Assembly (NCBI GenBank): GCA_035573855.1
Contig: DATLZU010000026.1
Location: forward strand, 1-64,000
Direction of reading: 5' to 3'
Origin: DATLZU01 sp035573855
GTDB taxonomy: Bacteria; Nitrospirota; Nitrospiria; Nitrospirales; Nitrospiraceae
Length of the DNA: 64,000 bases
In this document: positions 33,804 to 43,907 of the stretch, one piece after another
Position numbering within the stretch: the stretch's first letter is position 1
Layout: every line of letters begins with the position of its first letter
Notes under the pieces: generated by a model
Databases searched by the model: none
What the model was told of the DNA's origin: nothing
Seen by the model: only the letters and a program-made list of their open reading frames with translations
Position numbers and translations under genes: made by a program

Positions 33804-35348
33804 CTAGACGCCCGTTCCCGTCCGGGTGGCGTCCACAAACTGCTCGGTCGAGTCATCGATGGCCCGACCACGACGGCCGGGAGGCGGGAGGATATAGAGT
33901 AGCTTGGAACTGAACCTCTCGGGGGTCGTTTCGGGCAGCTTCATCTGGTACTTGACGGGCTTCTGATGATCGGCGAGCTGCAGCATGGGGTTGTACACGC
34001 TATTGAACTTCCACAGCATCTTCACGAAATTCGTCTGTCCGCGCAGGAGATGGCCGACTGCAATCTTGGCCGTGGACTTGAGAGCGGTCCAGCCCAGGTG
34101 CTTCTTGTTCAAGACCTGTTGAGTCTTGACCAGCTCCTCGTAAAACTCGGGAAGCGGCAGCCGCGTCGGCAACACCGCGTGCTGGATGTCGAAGAGCCGG
34201 TAATCCCGCGTCTGGAACTTCCGCGCCTCAGTGCGCCAGCTTTCCGTTCCCGGATAGGGCGTATTGACGCTGATGTTCACGATTTCCGGAATTTCCAGAC
34301 ACCATTCCCGGATGACCTCGAACCGTTTCCGATCCCAATCGGGGTCCGCGATCAGGTTGATGGCAACCGTGATGCCGAGCGAGCGGGCGAACTCCAGAGC
34401 CTCGAAGTTCTTGCCGAGCGAGATGCGCTTGCGGTGCATTTTGAGGCCTTCTTCGTCGATCGCCTCGATGCCCAGGAACATGTACTGGAGGCCCAATCTC
34501 TTCCAGAACTGGAACACCTCCTTGTTGCGCAGCAGCACGTCGCCGCGCGTTTCCAAATAGTACTGCTTTTTGATGCCCTCGCGGGCGATAGCCTCCCCGA
34601 TGTCGAGCCCGTGTTTCGCCTGGATGAACGCCACGTCGTCGACGATAAAAATGCCCGGTTCTTCGATCCGCTTTAGATCCTCGACGGCCCGCTCCGGGCT
34701 GACAACGCGATAACTCCGCCCGTAAAAGGTCCAGGCGCTGCAGAAGGAACAGTCCCAGGGACAACCGCGCGCGAATTCGATAGAGGCGCAGGGATCGAGC
34801 ACGCCAATGAAGTACTTCCGGCGATGGCGTAGGAGTTCGCGGGCTGGGCGGAGGTGATCGAGGCTCTCAACGAACTGCGGCGGCGGCCCTTCACCGGTGA
34901 GGGCGACGACGCCGGGCACCATGGTGATGGCGCGGCGATCGTGTTCGACCGCCAGCAGGAGCTTGGCGACGGCGGCCTCGCCTTCGCCTTTCAGCACGCA
35001 GTCGATGGCCCCCGCCCCGTGTTCCAGCAATTCTTGCGCGATGAAGGACGCGCTGTGGCCACCGACGAACACAAAACAGCCAGGCAGCTTTTGTGTGGTC
35101 AGTTTCGCCAGGTCCACGATTTCCGGCACATTCGCCAAGTAGTTGCAGGAGAACGCAACCACGTCGGGCCTCCAGTCGTCGAGCACTCGCACATAGTCGT
35201 GGTGCGTTTCCACCTGGAGATCCAGCAGCCGGACGTCATGGCCAGCCTGCCGAGCGGCTTGCGCGACCAATTCCAGACCGAGCGGCTCCAGCCGGAGATA
35301 AATCTTGGTGTACATGAGCGGACCGGGATGAACCGCAAGTACTTTCAT
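33804..35348 (-). CDS. hpnR: Hopanoid C-3 methylase (B12-binding radical SAM)
   Basis: 514 residues from the ATG at 35348, with AGAGG upstream. An N-terminal B12-binding domain (MKVLAVHPGPLMYTKIYLRL, SCNYLANVPEIVDLAK, FVGGHSASFIAQELLEHGAG) is followed by a radical SAM core with the cluster CPWDCSFC (C196, C200, C203). The overall pattern, in particular the N-terminus, is that of HpnR, which methylates hopanoids at C-3 in the bacterial membrane. No other hopanoid gene adjoins it, so squalene-hopene cyclase must lie elsewhere. Another B12-radical methylase is the main alternative. Confidence 0.85.
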   Translation of the reverse strand: MKVLAVHPGPLMYTKIYLRLEPLGLELVAQAARQAGHDVRLLDLQVETHHDYVRVLDDWRPDVVAFSCNYLANVPEIVDLAKLTTQKLPGCFVFVGGHSASFIAQELLEHGAGAIDCVLKGEGEAAVAKLLLAVEHDRRAITMVPGVVALTGEGPPPQFVESLDHLRPARELLRHRRKYFIGVLDPCASIEFARGCPWDCSFCSAWTFYGRSYRVVSPERAVEDLKRIEEPGIFIVDDVAFIQAKHGLDIGEAIAREGIKKQYYLETRGDVLLRNKEVFQFWKRLGLQYMFLGIEAIDEEGLKMHRKRISLGKNFEALEFARSLGITVAINLIADPDWDRKRFEVIREWCLEIPEIVNISVNTPYPGTESWRTEARKFQTRDYRLFDIQHAVLPTRLPLPEFYEELVKTQQVLNKKHLGWTALKSTAKIAVGHLLRGQTNFVKMLWKFNSVYNPMLQLADHQKPVKYQMKLPETTPERFSSKLLYILPPPGRRGRAIDDSTEQFVDATRTGTGV

Positions 35349-35635
35349 AGGTCGAAACCTCTTTCGAAGACTCCATAGAACCAGCGGCTTAGGGGAATGA
35401 TCCTGCCAGACCTGGCCGACTTGTTCAACTGACGAATCTCAGGGGGGTCCGCCGGTTGGTTCTCACAGGGGTCCTCACGGGAAGAAATTGCTTCCACCGT
35501 CTTCGCAGGCCCTCGGTTGGCGGAACCTGGAGCGGGCATAGAGCCGATAGCCCTAGAGAGCTTTGCCGTTCGCTGTTCGCACTGTTGGGCGAGCTGTTCG
35601 CTCCGCGCTACCAGCGACTCGCTGCCCTCTCCGCA

Positions 35636-36670
35636 TCAGTAGCCGATCTTCTCCCACAGCCGGCCCGGCTCCAGCGCCGAGCCCCGACCACCCATGGCTA
35701 ACGCCAAGTCGGGACGATCGGTGAAGAATCCGTCCACGCCGAAGAGACGGAGGGCCCGCAGTTCGCATCGATCATTGACGGTCCAGGCATGGACCACGAG
35801 GCCGGCACGATGGGCGCCCCCCGTGTACCAGGGCCAGGTCGTGAGGTAGCGCACCGGCGCTGCGGCCCGATCCCAGCGCGGGCTGAGCGCATGACGAAGG
35901 CCCCAGGTCCCGATTCCAGATGCCACCGTCTGCGCCTTTTTGAGCAACGAGTTCCACCCTTCTCGGGCGATCAGCGTTTCGTCGATCAGGAAGACTCTGG
36001 GCACCTGCGGCGCCAGAGCTTGCAACCGGGCGAGGCTGTCAAGCTCGAACGACTGGAGGATCACGCGCGATTGCGGACCGACGGCCGCCCGATCGATCCA
36101 CCCTTGCGCGGCGAGCGTCTCGATCAATTGCCGCTCGATCCCCGGATAGCGGTGCGCGGATTTGGTTTCGATGTACAGGCCCGGGCGCGGGTCTTTACCC
36201 TCGGCGAGGGCGAGCACTTCGTCCAGCCGCAAGATGCGCAGGCTGCGAAACGCCGGCCGCGCCCGTTTCGGAAACCGCCGGTTGAACCAGGACCCGGCAT
36301 CCAGACGCGCCAGCTCTTCGAACGTAAAGGAGCCGACCGGTGCGCGCTCTCGGCCGGGGAAGACCTCGGCCACGTCGGTGGTGCGGGACAAATCGTCATC
36401 ATGAAAAACGATCAATACCCCGTCTCGCGTTCTCTGAAGATCCAGCTCCAGATAATCGGCGCCCATCTCGCGAGCGAGCAAGTACGCGGGCCGAGTGCTC
36501 TCCGGCGCGTAATAGGACGCGCCTCGGTGGGCGATGACGGCGGGATGAGGCATCCGCAGGGCCTGAGCCAACCGCTTGCCGCGCGAGGGGGCGCTCAGGG
36601 CCGCTCCCACCGCCAGCGCGAGACCCGCCAAGGCCACAGCGGCGCTCACCACCGTCATCAGCAGTTTCAT
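35636..36670 (-). CDS. Glycerophosphodiester phosphodiesterase
   Basis: 344 residues. A membrane or signal segment (VVSAAVALAGLALAVGAAL) precedes the GDPD TIM barrel: VIAHRGASYYAPEST, YLELDLQRTRDGVLIVFHDD with the catalytic His and acids, GLYIETK, and HAWTVND near the end. It hydrolyses glycerophosphodiesters such as glycerophosphoethanolamine to glycerol-3-phosphate and an alcohol, probably in the periplasm or at the membrane. It is divergent from the HTH gene at 36764. Confidence 0.92.
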   Translation of the reverse strand: MKLLMTVVSAAVALAGLALAVGAALSAPSRGKRLAQALRMPHPAVIAHRGASYYAPESTRPAYLLAREMGADYLELDLQRTRDGVLIVFHDDDLSRTTDVAEVFPGRERAPVGSFTFEELARLDAGSWFNRRFPKRARPAFRSLRILRLDEVLALAEGKDPRPGLYIETKSAHRYPGIERQLIETLAAQGWIDRAAVGPQSRVILQSFELDSLARLQALAPQVPRVFLIDETLIAREGWNSLLKKAQTVASGIGTWGLRHALSPRWDRAAAPVRYLTTWPWYTGGAHRAGLVVHAWTVNDRCELRALRLFGVDGFFTDRPDLALAMGGRGSALEPGRLWEKIGY

Positions 36671-36763
36671 GCCGTGTTCCTGACAGCCCGTTCCCGCGGC
36701 CGGCGGAGAAACGTCAACGGATGGCTTGGCTTTGTCCTTTGGTCTCGCGTATCATCACCGTCC

Positions 36764-37099
36764 ATGCTTCCGCCGGAACAGACCGCTCGTCAGCGGATTG
36801 CGGACTTGCTCTTCAACACGCGGCTGACGTCGCGGCAATTGGCGCAACTGGTCGGCATCTCTGAACGCCAGGTCGAAGACCACCTGCTCCACATCGCGAA
36901 GACCGTCGCCAGCGACCGGTCGCGCCGCTTCATGCTGGAACCGTCCCAGTGCCGGGACTGCGGCTATATCTTTCGGGACCGGTCGCGCTTGACCAAACCA
37001 AGTCGTTGCCCACGATGCCGGAGTGAGGCGATCACGGCTCCTCGGTACGGGATCGACCTCCTAACCTCCCGAGGCAAGACCCGCCCAGAGGGTTCGTGA
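36764..37099 (+). CDS. Small regulator: helix-turn-helix plus zinc ribbon
   Basis: 111 residues from the ATG at 36764. The N-terminal half is a winged-helix-like HTH (ADLLFNTRLTSRQLAQLVGI then SERQVEDHLLHIAKTV), and the C-terminal half a zinc ribbon with C63/C66 and C82/C85 (CRDCGYIF and CPRCRSE). This HTH-zinc-ribbon arrangement is known from archaeal-type predicted transcription regulators. The target genes are unknown. It is divergent from the phosphodiesterase and convergent with DUF1295. Confidence 0.8.
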   Translation: MLPPEQTARQRIADLLFNTRLTSRQLAQLVGISERQVEDHLLHIAKTVASDRSRRFMLEPSQCRDCGYIFRDRSRLTKPSRCPRCRSEAITAPRYGIDLLTSRGKTRPEGS

Positions 37100-37236
37100 G
37101 CTGATGCACGTCGTGGACGCCGGTCGACGCGGGTGCGGCCGACGCACACCCGATTGACGCCACACACAACCTCGCCACGGTACTCTCGACCAATGTCCAT
37201 CCGGCGCGTTGAGGGCGGACGTCACGCCAGCGCGAA

Positions 37237-38049
37237 TTAAGGTTCCCGACCCCTTTTCTCGGTTTTCGGAAACCACGGGAAAAAGGCACTCGTGGTTCGC
37301 TGGTAGAGCCGATACTCCTCCCCGCGGCCGGCGACAGCCTGTTCCTCGCTCGGCGGAATGCCCGTCACCTTCAGCAGCGCCCATCCCATCACCAGCGGCC
37401 CCAGCAGCGTCACCCCCCAGTTCGGCAGCCCCACACCCATCACGACATACGCCCACCAGTGCAACCATTCGAAAAAATAGTTCGGGTGGCGCGAATACCG
37501 CCAGAGTCCCTCGCGGCACACTCGATCGCGATTCCAGGGCTTGGCGCGAAATCGAGCCAGTTGCCAGTCGGCCATCGACTCGCCGGTGACGGCGAGGAGC
37601 CACAGGAGCGCGCCGGCCAACTCCCACAGGCTAAACGTCGGCCGAGGATTCTGCATAAGGACCAGAAACGGGAGCGAGAACAGGGCGATTGCGGCGGCCT
37701 GTAATTGAAAGTAAAAAAACATTCGGACATGTTGTTGCTCCCCCCACTCCTGCCGGAGCCGCTGATAGCGCGCATCTTCCGCTTTGCCGAGCACGCGATC
37801 GATCAAGATGTAGAACCCAAGGCGAAGGGCATAGATCGATCCCATGATCGCGACGAGCCATCGGCGATCCGTGTCCCCGTGGGCGGCCCCTGCGTACCAG
37901 CAGACGATGAGGACGAGACCCAGGCACCATCCGGCATCCGCGATCGAGGCGTTCCGCAGGCGGAGTTGCAAAGCCCACAGCCCCGCCATGAACGCGGCCA
38001 TCGCGACATAAGCGGTCACGACGAGCGGAAGCGGATCGGACCCCGTCAC
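37237..38049 (-). CDS. DUF1295 / steroid 5-alpha-reductase-like membrane protein
   Basis: 270 residues from a GTG at 38049 with AGAGGAA upstream. About six membrane helices and the C-terminal signature GLWRYSRHPNYFFEWLHWW place it in the DUF1295 family, related to isoprenylcysteine methyltransferases and steroid reductases. It probably reduces or methylates a lipid at the membrane using NADPH or SAM. The substrate is unknown. It lies directly downstream of an RmlD-like gene on the same strand. Confidence 0.87.
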   Translation of the reverse strand: MTGSDPLPLVVTAYVAMAAFMAGLWALQLRLRNASIADAGWCLGLVLIVCWYAGAAHGDTDRRWLVAIMGSIYALRLGFYILIDRVLGKAEDARYQRLRQEWGEQQHVRMFFYFQLQAAAIALFSLPFLVLMQNPRPTFSLWELAGALLWLLAVTGESMADWQLARFRAKPWNRDRVCREGLWRYSRHPNYFFEWLHWWAYVVMGVGLPNWGVTLLGPLVMGWALLKVTGIPPSEEQAVAGRGEEYRLYQRTTSAFFPWFPKTEKRGREP

Positions 38050-38104
38050 GGCATGTTCCTCTTGCCAAACTTGCGCCTCACGGTCACGCTTGGCGCATCG
38101 CGCT

Positions 38105-39007
38105 TCACGGGCTTTCGTAGTCCCACGGATCGTGATTACGGCCCGCGCGCCCGGCCAGCCACTCGCCGAATCCCGGCAACCGAAACGACAGCACCGCTTG
38201 GATCTTGTCGCAGTTCAAGGACAAATCCGGAGGACGGTACGGCCCAGCGTAGTCCCGAACCGACCCGGGCGCCATCTCGGCGCGGAGCTCCGACCACTGT
38301 GCAGCCAGTAGCCGGCCAATGTCCCAACGCGACAGCCGCTCGGCGCCGGCCAGATGATACAGTCCGGGCCGATTCTTTGTCGTCAATTCCCAGACGGCCC
38401 GCGCCGTGACCCCGGCGGGAATCGGGCACCGAAATTCATCGGTGAACAGCATGAGCCTCCGCCCGGCTTGCCACGCCCGTCGCATCTCTTCGACGAAACT
38501 CCGGTCCCCGGTCGGCGACCATCCGGCGTTCAACGACGTCCGCACCACCGTGTGCCTCGGATGCGCCAGCACATGCCGTTCGGCCGCCAGCTTGGTTTCG
38601 GCATACACATTGAGCGGATGGGGTTCGTCTGTTTCCATGTACCAGCCTGCGCGGCCATCAAAGACTTGGTCACTGGAGAAAAAGACAAAGGGAAGGTTTG
38701 CGGAGAGGTCGGCAAGCAGCGCCGTGACCTCGACGTTGAGCTTGCGGGCCAGAGCCGGATCGCGTTCGCAGGCTTCCGTCCGGCTCATGGCCGCGCAGTG
38801 AATGACCAGGCTCGGCTTCAAAGTCCGCCATAGCTCGCGGACCCGATCCATATCGGTGAGATCGACCTCGGAACGGCTCAGCCCCTGGACCCGCCATTCC
38901 GGTGCCCAGCGCGCGGCGGTCTTGACGAGGTAGCTCCCGATCAGGCCGCCGGCTCCGGTGACAAGGGCGATCGAGTTCGTGCCTTCCTCGCCGGCGGGAC
39001 GTGGCAT
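38105..39007 (-). CDS. SDR-family sugar reductase (RmlD-like)
   Basis: 300 residues. The Rossmann motif is LVTGAGGLIGSYLVKTAARW, followed by VDLTDMDRVRELWR and the RmlD-type VIHCAAMSRTEACERDP. The catalytic YxxxK is in NVYAETKLAAER. Members reduce dTDP-4-keto-6-deoxy-sugars or act on related nucleotide sugars and polyketide moieties. No rml cluster is present. It is followed by the DUF1295 gene after 55 bases on the same strand. Confidence 0.87.
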   Translation of the reverse strand: MPRPAGEEGTNSIALVTGAGGLIGSYLVKTAARWAPEWRVQGLSRSEVDLTDMDRVRELWRTLKPSLVIHCAAMSRTEACERDPALARKLNVEVTALLADLSANLPFVFFSSDQVFDGRAGWYMETDEPHPLNVYAETKLAAERHVLAHPRHTVVRTSLNAGWSPTGDRSFVEEMRRAWQAGRRLMLFTDEFRCPIPAGVTARAVWELTTKNRPGLYHLAGAERLSRWDIGRLLAAQWSELRAEMAPGSVRDYAGPYRPPDLSLNCDKIQAVLSFRLPGFGEWLAGRAGRNHDPWDYESP

Positions 39008-39016
39008 GACGACCGG

Positions 39017-40699
<1,683 letters not shown>

Positions 40700-40854
40700 G
40701 GATGGCGAACCAGTCCTTTCTTCCGCCGTACGCTCGGAGAGCGTTCGTTTGACCGTTTGACGACTCGCGACCGAGCCGGCAGCGCGGTAGTCTAACACAG
40801 CATCAGCAGAGACGACAGGGCGCAGGCGCATCCCCTGTCCATCGGTCACGTGAT

Positions 40855-42189
40855 ATGGTACACAGGAGCGAGACCAGGGCCATTTCCGTTTCATCAACCC
40901 GAGATATCCTCTTGAACGAGCATCCGCCTTCCGCGTCGCCCTGGCGCGCCCTGCGCCATCGCAACTTCGCCCTCTTTGCGGCAGGCCACGGGTTTTCCCT
41001 GTGCGGCTCCTGGATGCAAAGCCTGGCGCAAGCCTGGCTCGTCTATCGGCTGACGGAGTCACCGCTTCTCCTGGGCGTGACGGAATTCCTCGCCCGGGCG
41101 CCGATTCTCGTTCTGTCGCTCGCGGCAGGCCTGGTGGCGGACCGAGTTCCTCGCTATCGGCTGATGGTCCTCACCCAAGTTCTGTTGCTGTTGCAGGCTG
41201 CGACCCTAGCAGCGCTCACGCTGACCGGCTTCGTGACGGTTCCCTGGATTCTTGCGCTGGCGTTGCTGATGGGCCTGATCAGCGCATTGGAGGTCCCCAC
41301 CCGGCAGACATTCATGACCGATCTGGTCCCGCCGCAGGACATCCCGTCCGCCATCGGGCTGAATTCCTCGATGTTCAACGCCGCCCGGATTGTCGGCCCG
41401 TCGATCGCGGGCGTGCTGGTCGCGGCGCTGGGCGAGGGCTCGTGTTTCGTGATCAATGCCCTGAGCTACCTGGCGGTCCTGGGCTGCCTGAAGGCCATGC
41501 AGATCGCGCCGCCCCCGCCTCATCCGACGGGGAACGCCGCGAGCCAGTTCCACGAAGCGCTCACTTACGCTCGCACGACGCCCCATGTCCGCGCGGTGCT
41601 GTCCGCCGTCGCCGTCGTGAGCATCGCCGCCATGCCTTATGCCACGCTCCTGCCCGTCTTTGCGGGGGAGGTGCTGCGGATCGGCCCGGCCGGGCTCGGC
41701 TGGCTGATGGCCGCGACCGGCCTGGGCGCCTTGGCCGGCGCGCTCAGGCTCGCGCGCCGGCCCTCGGTGACCGGCCTCCCCTCATCCATCTGCCACGCCG
41801 CGGCCCTGTTCGGCGGCAGCCTGGTCCTGTTCGCTGCCAGCCGCTCGCTGTGGCTCTCCCTCCCGGCCCTGATCGCGATCGGCTTCGCCATGGTCAGCAC
41901 CTTGGCCGGGAGCAACACCCTGCTGCAATCGCTCGCGCCGAACGGCATGCGGGGACGGGTGGTCAGCCTTTATACGACCGCCTCGCTAGGATTCACCGTT
42001 TTCGGCAGCCTGTTGGGCGGCATCGCTGGCGCGTGGATCGGCGCGCCGCTGACGGTCGCCCTCGGCGGGGTGGTCACGCTGGCGGCGGCCGCCGGGCTGC
42101 GCTGGGCCCTGCCGGGGTTCCGTAGTGATGCGGAATTCGAGCGCCTTCCGGTCCCGTCACACACGGTTCCGTCTCGATGGTCGAAATGA
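40855..42189 (+). CDS. MFS transporter (EntS-like exporter)
   Basis: 444 residues with about 12 membrane helices; the first 20 residues before SPWRALRHRNFALFAAGHGF are not conserved, so a TTG at 40912 is an alternative start. The pattern LVYRLTESPLLLGVTEFLAR and PTRQTFMTDLVPPQDIPSAI is that of the EntS/DUF894-type major facilitators that export siderophores or drugs. It is divergent from ettA. The substrate is unknown, and no siderophore genes are near. Confidence 0.87.
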   Translation: MVHRSETRAISVSSTRDILLNEHPPSASPWRALRHRNFALFAAGHGFSLCGSWMQSLAQAWLVYRLTESPLLLGVTEFLARAPILVLSLAAGLVADRVPRYRLMVLTQVLLLLQAATLAALTLTGFVTVPWILALALLMGLISALEVPTRQTFMTDLVPPQDIPSAIGLNSSMFNAARIVGPSIAGVLVAALGEGSCFVINALSYLAVLGCLKAMQIAPPPPHPTGNAASQFHEALTYARTTPHVRAVLSAVAVVSIAAMPYATLLPVFAGEVLRIGPAGLGWLMAATGLGALAGALRLARRPSVTGLPSSICHAAALFGGSLVLFAASRSLWLSLPALIAIGFAMVSTLAGSNTLLQSLAPNGMRGRVVSLYTTASLGFTVFGSLLGGIAGAWIGAPLTVALGGVVTLAAAAGLRWALPGFRSDAEFERLPVPSHTVPSRWSK

Positions 42190-42315
42190 TCGCTTGAACG
42201 CGTTGTTCCGCTGCGGGGTTGCCCAAGGCCAGGCCGTCGGCGACAATGGCCGAACGCTGAGAAGCAACGGTCCTGTGACGCGAGGCGAACCATCGCGCAC
42301 GCAAATGGAGGGATC

Positions 42316-43071
42316 ATGTTCAGACCACAGAGACAGGCACTGCGAGTCTTTCTTCCAAAACCCATCGCCCGGCCCGTCGCGAAGCTTGTCCTCGCCGTCG
42401 TCCTGACTGCGCTCTCGGGAGCGGCACCCGATTCGACGTGGGCCGATGACCGCGAGCAACGAGACTTGGTGGATCGGGCGCGTATGACCTTGGAAAGCTT
42501 TCTGGCCGATTCCAACATGAGCTGGTTTCGGGATCACGTGAAGGACGCCAAAGGCGTGTTCATCGTGCCCCAGTTTTTGAAGGCCGCCTTTTTCTTCGGC
42601 GGCGCGGGCGGCAGCGGCGTGTTGCTGGTGCGTGATGAGCAGACCGGCGAGTGGAGCGAGCCGGCGTTCTATACGATGGGGGCCGGCAGTTTCGGCTTCC
42701 AGTTCGGCGCGCAGGCGGCCGAGGTGATCCTCCTCATCATGACCAAGAAGGGCGTCGAATCGATGTTGACCAGCACCTTCAAGCTCGGCGCCGATGCCTC
42801 CATCGCCGTCGGGCCGGTGGGCGCCGGCGTGGAGGGAGCGACCGCTCCCAACCTCAGTGTCGATCTGCTCTCCTTCGCGAAGGCCAAGGGGCTCTTCGCG
42901 GGCGTGTCGCTGGAAGGCGCGGTCATCGCGTTCCGGGACGAGTGGAACAGCTCGTATTACGGCAAGACCGTCCGGCCCGCCGATATCCTCGTCCGCCGCG
43001 CGGTGAACAATCCCCATTCAGCGGGCCTGCGCGAAGCGGTGATGCAGGCCGCGGCGGGAAAAGACCCCTAG
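42316..43071 (+). CDS. SYLF/YSC84-domain lipid-binding protein
   Basis: 251 residues with GGAGGGATC before the ATG. A signal segment (LVLAVVLTALSGAAPDSTWA) precedes a SYLF domain: VKDAKGVFIVPQFLKAAFFF, GGSGVLLVRDEQTGEWSEPA, GVESMLTSTFKLGADASIAV and SVDLLSFAKAKGLFAGVSLE. The domain binds phosphoinositides in eukaryotes and is found exported in bacteria with unknown function. It stands alone between the MFS exporter and the convergent esterase. Confidence 0.9.
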   Translation: MFRPQRQALRVFLPKPIARPVAKLVLAVVLTALSGAAPDSTWADDREQRDLVDRARMTLESFLADSNMSWFRDHVKDAKGVFIVPQFLKAAFFFGGAGGSGVLLVRDEQTGEWSEPAFYTMGAGSFGFQFGAQAAEVILLIMTKKGVESMLTSTFKLGADASIAVGPVGAGVEGATAPNLSVDLLSFAKAKGLFAGVSLEGAVIAFRDEWNSSYYGKTVRPADILVRRAVNNPHSAGLREAVMQAAAGKDP

Positions 43072-43183
43072 CAGTCAGGCACCAGGGTTCAGCGCCAAAC
43101 TTTCGGAATTGACGGTGGAGACCCGATCACTGAACATCCGCGCCGGCCGTCCGCGCTGTTGGTCGTGAACGGTGTGATCTCAC

Positions 43184-43903
43184 TCATGTGCGACTGAGGA
43201 CTGTTCGGAGAAACACACCGAGGCGTTCCACGATCCCGTCCGGAATTTCATGCCCGCCTCGAAAGCTGTGCCAGTCAACCCTGAGCCCGGCCTTTGTCAA
43301 TTCGTCTCGCAGCCGCTCGGCCAACATGTGCGGCAGGATCTCATCGTGCGTGCCGTGACTTTGGAAGACCGGCAGGCCCCGTCGCTTCGGCATCAACGGC
43401 GCCCACTCATCCTGAGCGAGGAACGTGCCGGAGAGCAACACCAGTCCAGCGAACAGATGTTCCGTCCTCAAGATCACGTCGCAGGCCAGCATGGCGCCCT
43501 GGGAAAAGCCGCCGAAGACTGTCTTCCTGGGATCAACCCCGAAACGATGCTCTAATTCCATGAGCATCGCCAGCACCCCCCGTCTTGCTGCAGGCAGGCC
43601 CTTCGGGACCTCCCGCGACAAATCGCGAAAGCGGCCCGCGGCGATGTCCTGGTTGACCCGGTTCCAGTCGATGATCCACCAGGCCCGCGAGTTGCCGAAC
43701 CCGAGATGAAGGGAGAGCGGCCCTTCGGGAAACACGAAGCGGGTCCCGGCCGGGGCGTCAATGGCATCCCCGAGCGACACCAGATCGTCCCCGGGCGCAC
43801 CGAAACCGTGCAGGAGAATGACCACCGGGCCATGGCCTCCGCCTGTCCCGTCCGTCCCGCCGGTGATCCGGATCGTCATCCCGCCGAATTGCTCGATGCG
43901 CAT
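43184..43903 (-). CDS. Carboxylesterase/phospholipase-type alpha/beta hydrolase
   Basis: 239 residues. The oxyanion region is VVILLHGFGAPGDDL and the nucleophile elbow GGFSQGAML (S134). The Asp is in SHGTHDE and the His in FRGGHEIPD, completing the triad. This is the carboxylesterase 2 family, which acts on lysophospholipids or short esters. No signal peptide is seen. It lies 4 bases downstream of selO on the same strand, so they are likely co-transcribed. Confidence 0.9.
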   Translation of the reverse strand: MRIEQFGGMTIRITGGTDGTGGGHGPVVILLHGFGAPGDDLVSLGDAIDAPAGTRFVFPEGPLSLHLGFGNSRAWWIIDWNRVNQDIAAGRFRDLSREVPKGLPAARRGVLAMLMELEHRFGVDPRKTVFGGFSQGAMLACDVILRTEHLFAGLVLLSGTFLAQDEWAPLMPKRRGLPVFQSHGTHDEILPHMLAERLRDELTKAGLRVDWHSFRGGHEIPDGIVERLGVFLRTVLSRT

Positions 43904-43907
43904 GCGA

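Noticed and set aside
40700..41062. N-terminal extension of ettA
   Set aside because: No homology, overlaps the divergent MFS promoter region; family starts at MSANDKQVIVSL.
41001..42125. A 374-codon reading inside the MFS gene in another frame
   Set aside because: Arg/Pro/Ala-rich out-of-frame translation; the MFS frame has the membrane helices.
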